From Halichoerus grypus (lineage: Eukaryota; Chordata; Mammalia; Carnivora; Phocidae), in NCBI RefSeq assembly GCF_964656455.1, contig NC_135719.1:68250283-68314282 (forward strand): DNA of 64,000 nucleotides, written 5' to 3'. Shown here in pieces: positions 13,901-22,900 of this stretch (positions within the stretch are counted from its first letter, which is position 1; each line of letters starts with the position of its first letter). Made by a program: the position numbers and the translations under genes. Under the pieces are notes generated by a model. It had not been told where the DNA came from, did no database searches, and worked only from the letters and a program-made list of their open reading frames with translations.

Positions 13901-16900
13901 TAAAAGCTTTTTGGGCTGAAATAAAAGGACACTAGATAGTGACTTGATACCATAACAAAAAATAAAGAACTCTGGTAAAGGTAATTACATTGGTAAATAT
14001 AAAAGTCAGCATTTCTTTATTTTTGGTTTGTAACTCCTTTTTTTTGTTTCATATATGACTTAACACACAAATGAATAAAATAGTCATTACACGTCCGTAT
14101 TAGTGGTCATACAATGTATAAAGATACAATTTGTGACAATAACATAAAGTGAGAACTGAGCTTTATAGGAGCAGAGTTTTTGGGGCACCTGGGTGGCTCA
14201 GTCGTTAAGCGTCTGCCTTCGGCTCAGGTCATGGTCCCAGGGTCCTGGGATTGAGCCCTGCATTGGGCTCCCTGCTCGGTGGGGAGCCTGCTTCTCCCTC
14301 TCCCACTCCCCTTGCTTGTGTTTCCTCTCTCACTGTGTCTCTCTCTGTCAAATAAATAAAATCTTTAAAAAAAAAAAAAAGACAAGTATAAGAGCAGAGT
14401 TTTTGTATATTATTGAAGCTAAATCTGCCATCAATTCAAACAAGATTGTTATAAATTTAGGATGTTAATTGTATCTCCATGGTAACCACAATGAAAATAT
14501 CTAAAAAGTATACAGAACAGGAAATAAAGGAATTGAAATGGTACACTACAAACAAATCAATTAAACACAAAGATGAGGAGCGGCTGGGTGGCTCAGTTAG
14601 TTGGGCATCTGTCTTCAGCTCCAGGTCCTGGGATTGAGCCCCACATTCGGCTTCCTGCTCAGCAGGGAGTCTGCTTCTCTCTTTCTCCCTCTGCCCCTCC
14701 CCACTGCTCATTCTCTCTCTCTCTCTCAAATAAATAAATAAAATTTTTTTAAAAAACCACAAAGATGATAGTAATGGAGGAAATGAGGAACAAAATAATG
14801 TATAAGATGCATAAAAAACGAATAGTGAAATGGCAGAATTAAGCTCTTCCTTATCAGTGATTACTCTAAATGTAAATTAATAAAACTCTCAAATTAAAAG
14901 GCAGAGATTAGGAGAATGGATTTTTTTTTTTTTAAGAATGGATTTTTTAAAAGATTTATTTATTTATTTTAGAGAGAGAGAGACTGGGGATGGGGAGTGG
15001 CAGAGGGAGAAGGAGAGACAGGCCCAAGCAGATTCCCCACTGAGGGTGGAGCCTGACGCAGGGCTTGATCCCACCACCGTGAGACCACAACCTGAGCTGA
15101 AACCAAGAGTAGGATGCTCAACTGACTGTACCCCCCAGGTGCCCCAGCAGAATGGATTTTTTAAAAAATCATCCAACTATATGCTATCTACATGAAAATC
15201 ACTTTAGATCCAACAGTATAAAAGGTTGAAAATGAAAGAATAGAAAAAGATATTCCGTGCAAATAATAACCAAATGAGAGCTGGGGTAACTATACTAATG
15301 TCAGACAAAATAGTCTTTAAGTCAAAAGTTGTTCTAAGAGACAGAGGTCATTATATATTGATAAAAAGGTCAGTTCATTAAGAGCATACAAAAATTATAA
15401 ACACATACCCACCAAACAACAGAGCCCCCAAATATATGAAGCAAACATTGACAGAATTGAAGGGAGAAGTAGATAGTTCTACAAAAATAGTTGGAGACTT
15501 CAATCTCACCTTTAATAATAGATAAAACAACAAGACAGAAGATCAATAGGGAAGCAGAGAGCTTCAATAACACTGTAAGCCAGCTAAACCTAAGAGACAT
15601 ATAGAACATCCTACCACCAGCAAAATACAGATTTTTTTTTAAAGATTTTATTTATTTATTTGACAGAAAGAGACAAAGCGAGAGAGGGAACACAAGCAGG
15701 GGGAGTGGGAGAGGGAGAAGCAGGCTCCTCGCCAAGCAGGGAGCCCAGTGCAGGGCTGGATCCCAGGACCCTTGGATCATGACCTGAGCCGAAGCCAGAC
15801 ACTCAATGACTGAGCCACCCAGGTGCCCCAAAATACAGATTCTTAAGTGCACATGGAATATTCTCCAGGATAGACCATATGGTAGGCCACAAAAAAAGTT
15901 AAATAAATTTCAAAAGATTGAAATCATACAAAATATCCTCTCCAACATAGTGGAATGGTGCTAGAAATCATTAATAAAAGGAAAACTAGAAAATTCACAA
16001 ATATGTTGAAATCAAACACATTCTTAACCTTCAGGTCAAGGAAGAAATCTTAAGGGAAATTAGAATATACTTTGAGAAGAATGAAAGTGAAAATGCAACA
16101 TTCCAGAAGTTATGGGATGCAGCAGAATTAGTGCTAAGAGAAATTTATAGCTGTAAACACCTGCATTTAAACACAGGAAAGATCATAAACCAAAAACCTA
16201 ACTTTATACCTTAAGGAACTAAAAAAGAAGAGCAAACTACACCCTAAGCTAGTAGAAAGAATGAAATAATAAGGATTAGGACAGAGATAAAAGAAGTAAG
16301 GAATAGAAAACAGAAAGAATCAACTAAACCAAAAGTTGGTTCTTTGAAAAAAATCAACAAAATTGACAAACCTTTAGCAGACTAAGAAGAAGCGAGTGTT
16401 CATGCAAATAACCAAATCAGGAATAAAAGAGGGAACATTGCTCCTGACCTTACAGAAATAAAAAGAATTATAAGAGAGCACTATGGGGGCGCCTGGATGG
16501 CTCAGTCAGTTAAGCGTCTGCTTTCAGCTCAGGTCGTGATCGCAGGGCCCACGCATCTGGCTCCCTGCTCAGCGAGGAGTCTGCTTCTCTCTCTCCCTGT
16601 GCCCCTCCCTCCCACCCCCGCTTGTGTGCATGCACGCTCTCTCTTCCTCTCTCAAATAAATAAATAAAATCTTTAAAGAAAAAGCACTATGAACAATTGT
16701 ATGCCAATGAATTAGATAACCTAGATGAACAAATTCCTAGAAATAAACTACAAAAATTGATCCAAGAAGAAATGGAAAATCTGAACATAATCTGTAACAC
16801 AGAAAAGACTGAATCAGTAGAAAAATTTTCAAAAAAGAAAAGTCCAGGACAAGGTAGATTCACTGGTGAAATCTCCCAAACATTTAATAAAAATTAACTC

Positions 16901-19900
16901 CAATTTTTTTCCTACACTCTTCCAAAAAATAAAAAAGGAGGAAACAATTTCAATGAAACCAACATTACCCTGATGCGAAAGCCAGACAAAGACACCATAA
17001 GAAAAGAAAACTGTATCCCTTATAATATAGAAGCAAAAATTCTCTGTATTTTTTTAAGTAGGCTCCATGCCCAGTGTGGAGCCCAATGAGGGGCTTGAGC
17101 TCATGACCCTGAGATCAAGACCTGAGTTGAGATCAAGAATTGGATCCTTAACTGACTGAGCCACCCAGGTGCCCCAGAAGCAAAAATTCTCACAAACCAA
17201 ATCCAACAGCAAGTTCACAAAGTGAGATTTATCTCAAGAATTTAAGGATGATTCAACATAAGAAAATCAGTCTGTAATATACTACATTAAAAGAACAAAG
17301 GGAAAAACTCACAATCACCTCAACTGACATAGAAAAGCATTTGATAAAATCCACTACCCAGGGTCGCCTGGGTGGCTCAGTCGTTAAGCATCTGCCTTCA
17401 GCTCAGGTCATGATCCCAGGATCCTGGGATCGAGCCCCACATCAGGCTCCTGCTTGGCGGGAAGCCTGCTTCTCCCTCTCCCAGTCCCCCTGCTTGTGTT
17501 CCCTCTCTCGCTGTGCCTCTCTCTGTCAAATAAATAAATAAAATCTTAAAAAAAAAAAATCCACTACCCATTCATGATAAAAACACCCAGCAAACTAGGA
17601 ATGGAAGGGAAGTTCCTCAACATGATAAAGGGCATTTATGAACAACCCATAGTGCACATCATACTCAATGGTGAAAGACTGAAAGTTTTCCCCCTATGAT
17701 CAGGAACAAAACAAGGATGCCCATATTCACCACTGCTGTTCAACATTGTACTGATAATTTTAGGCAGAGCAATTAGGAAAAAAAATTGGCATAGAAATTG
17801 GAAAGGAGAAAGTAAAACTATCTCTACTTGCAGCGGACATGGTCCTATATAGAAAAAATGTGAAGAATCCCCCCAAAAAACTTCCAGAACTAATGAACAA
17901 ATTCAGCACAGTTGCAGGGTACAAGATCAATTCACAAAAAACGATTTTGTGTCTATATACCAGCAATGAACAATCCAAAAAGGAAATTAAGAAAACAATA
18001 CAATTTATAATAGCATCCACAAAATAAAATACCTGGGAACAAATTTAACCAAGAAGCTTGAAGACCTGTACACTGAAAACTACAAAACATTGCTGAAATA
18101 AATTAAAGAAGACCTAAATAAGTGGAAAGACATCCCATGTTCACACCCCTCCCCTAGTCTTTTTAGACATTCTTTCCCCTAGTAAACCCCCACTACATGG
18201 AATTTTAATACCACACATATACAGTATATATCTGTTTATGGTCCATGGCCATGTGATGGACCACAAACCAATGGAATATCTAAGATTTTTTTTACCCTCC
18301 CCAAGAACCAATTTCGTTGAGAATACATGGTCTAGGGCAAGGAAAGTACAAGGTCGTCCTGAGGCATGTTGTAACAAAAGCAAGGAAGCAATCAAGCCTG
18401 AAGAAGCTCCCACTGACCACAAATGGAACATTTTACACTTGATCTTAGCCGAAAGGCCAAGAAGCGATACAACTAGAACATTTTAGCATTCAAAATTTAC
18501 TGTAATTGATTAAAGTACACTGAATATATAAAAATCCACGAGCTCATAATAAATAATAAGTAAATAATTCTACAAAAAAGAAAGCAAAAATAAAATAATT
18601 CTCATCTGCTGCAATTGGAGGATACTTGTCACACCTCTTTTCTCTGAAAACTAAATAAAAGGAAATAAACACTTATTCTACCTTTTCAGTAAGAACTGCA
18701 GTTCATCGTAATCCCATAGCCCCAGCTGAAGAGGGAAAGCTCTTTTTTACAGAAAATATGCCATCTAATAAATGTTGGAGGATTGATAGAATTAGAAAAT
18801 CACCACTTAAATAATTAAAGATCATCAATAGATACTAACACAATTAGGTAAAATGTTGATGGGGTGGTGCCAAAGGGTTACCTCTAATCAGAAGGGGAAA
18901 ACTTTACAATGGTGAGATCTTGTGGCTACCACTTTAACCCAGTTAGTAAACTTAGCTTTACTTAATGGGACAGTGAGACCTTATGTGCCTCTAATATGAT
19001 GTAATATAAAGTACATAGGATCACCTCTTTGGCACCTATTTGGTATTTTTACCAAAGGTTATTTAAATTGAATCATCCAATCAACCCTTTTATATCTAAC
19101 TTCCAGTTTATAGGAAATAGAAGCAATAGTGAAACAAGTTAAATGATTCTATGAGGGAGGAATCAGACAAATCCAGAATGTGAGACATGATAGTTCTGTG
19201 AGACAACTGATCTGTTCTTTTCAAAAAGTCACTTTGAGGGGCATCTGGGTGACTCATTTGGTTAAGCATATAACTCTTGATTTTGGCTCGGGTCATGATC
19301 TCAGGGTCATGGGACCAAGCCCTGTGTCGGGCTCCATGGTCACCGGGGAATCCGCTTGAAGATTCCCTCCCTCTCCCTCTGCCCCTCCCCCTGCTCATGT
19401 GCACATGCTCTCTCTCTCTCACTCTCTCTCTCAAGTAAATAAATAAAAATCTTTAAAAGAAAAAGTCACTCTGAGGAAAATGAATGGTCTTGGGGGGGGG
19501 GATAATATTCTAGATTAAAAAAAACTTTGGAGACATAAAATCAATACATGGTTCATGTTTGGATATTACTCTAAAAGACATTTTGGGAATAATTGTGGGA
19601 GATTTGAATATGAATTGGGTATTAGATGATATTAGGGTATTATTTTGAAATTTTGTTAGGTTTGTTAATGGTGCGTGGCTATGTAAGAAAAATACCTTAT
19701 ATTTTAGATATGCATATTGATGTATTTAGAGGTAAAATATTTCATAATGTCTGTCATTTTAAAAAAAGAACTTCCGCATGAGGAAATGGATGAAACAAAT
19801 ATGGCAAAATGTTAACACGTCAATGTGGTAAATATAGGAGATGAAGATATCAATATGGATTGTACTAGTCTTTCAAAGACTTTTTTTAAAAAGGGGGGGT

Positions 19901-22900
19901 GGGGGAGGGAGCAAAAAATGTTTGAAAATATTCATAATATAAAGTTTAAAATATTAAAAATGATTTGTGTGAAGGGTCCTTAGGAAATGCTACTTTTCAG
20001 CCTGAGAATGTGTAAGTTGGAGAACCTGTGATTCTTGAATGCTTCCTCAAACTCTTTTCTTCCTTCCTTCTCTCTCCCCGGTCTATGCAGCCCTCTTTGA
20101 CTCTATGCACAGCAACCAAGCCTCAGATAGCCCATTTTCCCCACCCCGTACTCTTCATTCACCTACCCTACAACTCCGGCAGCGCTCTGAGAAGCCCCCT
20201 TGGTGTAAGTAATCCTTTTGGAACTGCCTGGACAAAGGCCAAGATTGATGGAGGGATTAGTGAATGAGAGACCTGTCGTCTCGTGAGGGAAACGAAGATG
20301 AGGGTTGAAAGACCAGGAATAACCAGTAGGGGAAGCAGTCTCATCTGCTGTTTCCAAGATGAAGGGAGGATCTGTTTACCCTGTCTCATTATCTCCATTC
20401 TCCATGACCCTCTGTTTCCTTGGAGAGGCTCCTAAAATATAGTGTCACAGAGGGTGCTTTGGGGAAGAAAGGACGAAACTTCATTCTCCTCAGATTCCCA
20501 TTTGGGAATTTATAGCTTTGTCAAGTACACATGACTTGAGAGGAAACTGAGTATATAGAAAAACTGGGAGAAGGAAACTAGAATCTGCTACTACTTTCTA
20601 CATGTCCCTATTCTCAAGTTGTCTGTTCTCAGCTGTTAGTTCAAGTTGAGGTGCTGCTTTTTCCCATCTCTTCTGTATAATCTCTAGCCTATCACAAGGG
20701 GAGCCTGGGTGACACGGTTGGTTAAGCGTTCGACTCTTGGTTGAGGCTCAGGTCATGATCTCAGGGTTGTGAGATCGAGTCCGTTTCAGATTCTCTCTCT
20801 CTACCTCTGCCCCTCCCTGGTGCTCTCTAATAGTCACAAGGAGTTCTTAGGGTAATTGTAGGGAAGGGGAGATCCTGGTGACAGTCAGAGGGAGGATAAG
20901 GGCCAGAGACACCAGTGATGGAAAAATCCTTTCCTTATTCAACCTGCCTCCAGGAAATAACTAAAATCAAACATGGCTTTTATTATTTCATTGGATAGGA
21001 CTGAAGCAAAGATTCATATTTCAGCATCTGGGTTAAACAGTTGTAGAATTGGCACTGTGTATGCAGAAGAAACATTCCTTCCTGATTCCAAGAGCTCTTC
21101 CCCTGAATTTCAGATTACCTTACATTCACCTTGCCATTGCTCCTTTTATCTCTCCTGGAATGTTTATGGTTTTTGTGCCCCTGGAAATCTTTTTTTTAAA
21201 AATAATATATATATATATATTTTAAATTCAAGTATAGTTGATACACAATGTTATACAGCATACTGGTTCAACAAGTCTATACATTATGCTCTGATCACCA
21301 CAAGTGTAGCTACCATCTGTCACAATGCGATGCTAGTACGGTACCATTCACTGTATTCCCTATTCTGTACCTTTTGTTCCTGTGACTTATTCATTCCATA
21401 ACTGGAAGCCTGTATCTCCCACTCCCCATCACCCATTTTGCCCAGCCTCCTACCACCCCTCCCCATCAGCTTGTTCTCTGTATTTTAGGTCTGATTCTGC
21501 TTTTTATTTGTTTATTCTTTTTTTTCTTTTTAGATTCTATATATAAGTGAAATCAATGGTGTTTGTCTTCCTTTATTTCACTTAGCATAATACCATCTAG
21601 GTCCATCCATATAGTCACAATTGGTAAAATCTCATCCTTTTCATGGTTGAATAATACTCCATTGTGTATATATATATACATTTTTTTTTTAATTAAATTA
21701 AATTTATTTATTTGACAGAGATAGAGATAGTGAGAAAGAGAGCACAAGCAGGGGGAGCTGCAGACAGAGGGAGAGGAAGAAGCAGGCTCCCCGCTGAGCA
21801 AGTAACCCAATGTGGGGCTCAATCCCAGGACCCCAGGCTCATGACCCGAGCTGAAGGCAGCCACTTAACTGAATGAGCCACCCAGGCACCCCCCCCCTTT
21901 TTTTTTTTATACATCTTCTTTATCCATTCATCTATTGGTGAACACTTGGGCTGCTTCCATAACTTGGCTATTGTAAGTAATGCTACAATAAACATAGGGA
22001 TGCATATATCTTTTGAAATTAGGGTCATTTTCTTTCGGTAAATAGTAGCAGAATTATTGGATCATATCGCATTTCTATTTTAATTTTTTGAGGGACCTCC
22101 ATACTGTTTTCTGCAGTGGCTACACCAATTTATATTCCTACCAGCAATGCACAAATGTTCCTTTTTTTCCACATACTCACCAACACTTGTTATTTCTTGT
22201 CTTTTTTTCCTTAAGTTTTTATTTTAATTCCAGTTAGTTAATATACAGAGTTATATGTTATTTCTTGTCTTTCTGATTCTAGCTATTCTGACAGGTGTGA
22301 GGTGATATCTCATTGTGGTCTTGATTTGCATTTCTCTGATGATGAGTGATATTGAGCATCTTTGCATGTGTCTGTTGGCCATCTGTATGTCTTCTTTGGA
22401 GAAATGTCTATTCAGGTCCTCTGCCCAGTTTTTAACTGGATTATTTGGGGGTTTTGGTGTTGAGTTGTATAAGTTCTTTATATATTTTAGATACTAACCC
22501 TTTATTGGATATAATATTTGCAAATATCTTCTACCATTCAGTAGGTTGCCTTTTTGTTTTGTTGATGGTTTCCTTTGTTGTGCAAAAGCTTTTTATTTAG
22601 ATATAGTCCCAATAGTTTATTTTTGCTTTTGTTTCCCTTGCTTCAGAAGACATATCTAGAAAAATGTTGCTATGGCTGATGTCAGAGAGAGTACTGCCTG
22701 TGCTCTCTTCTAAGATTTTTATGGTTTCAGGTCTCATATTTAGGTCCTTGATCCATTTTGAGTTTATTTTTGTGTATGGTGTCAGAAAGTGGTTCAGTTT
22801 CATTCTTTCACATGTAGCTATCCAGTTTTCCCAGCACCATTTATTGAAGACTGTTTTTCCCCATTGTATATTCTTGCCTCCTTTGTCATAGATTAATTGA

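Larger units (their letters stand above)
11830..18140 (+). mobile_element. Decayed LINE-1, sense, interrupted by SINEs
   Basis: Between SINE insertions the sequence follows an old mammalian LINE-1 in order: an ORF1-like coiled-coil stretch near 12780-13060 ([17 protein letters not shown]), an endonuclease region near 15200-15650, reverse-transcriptase-like sequence near 17620-17780 and the ORF2 C-terminal region to about 18140. Stops and indels break every frame and the 3' end is missing, so it is inert. Confidence 0.85.
11771..20090 (+). other. PPIP5K1: PPIP5K1 intron (8.3 kb), LINE-1 host
   Basis: The intron contains a sense LINE-1 remnant, at least eleven SINE copies inserted mostly into that LINE-1, and a U2 snRNA fragment. 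From about 18.5 to 19.2 kb and 19.5 to 20.0 kb it is AT-rich sequence I cannot assign. Confidence 0.85.
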
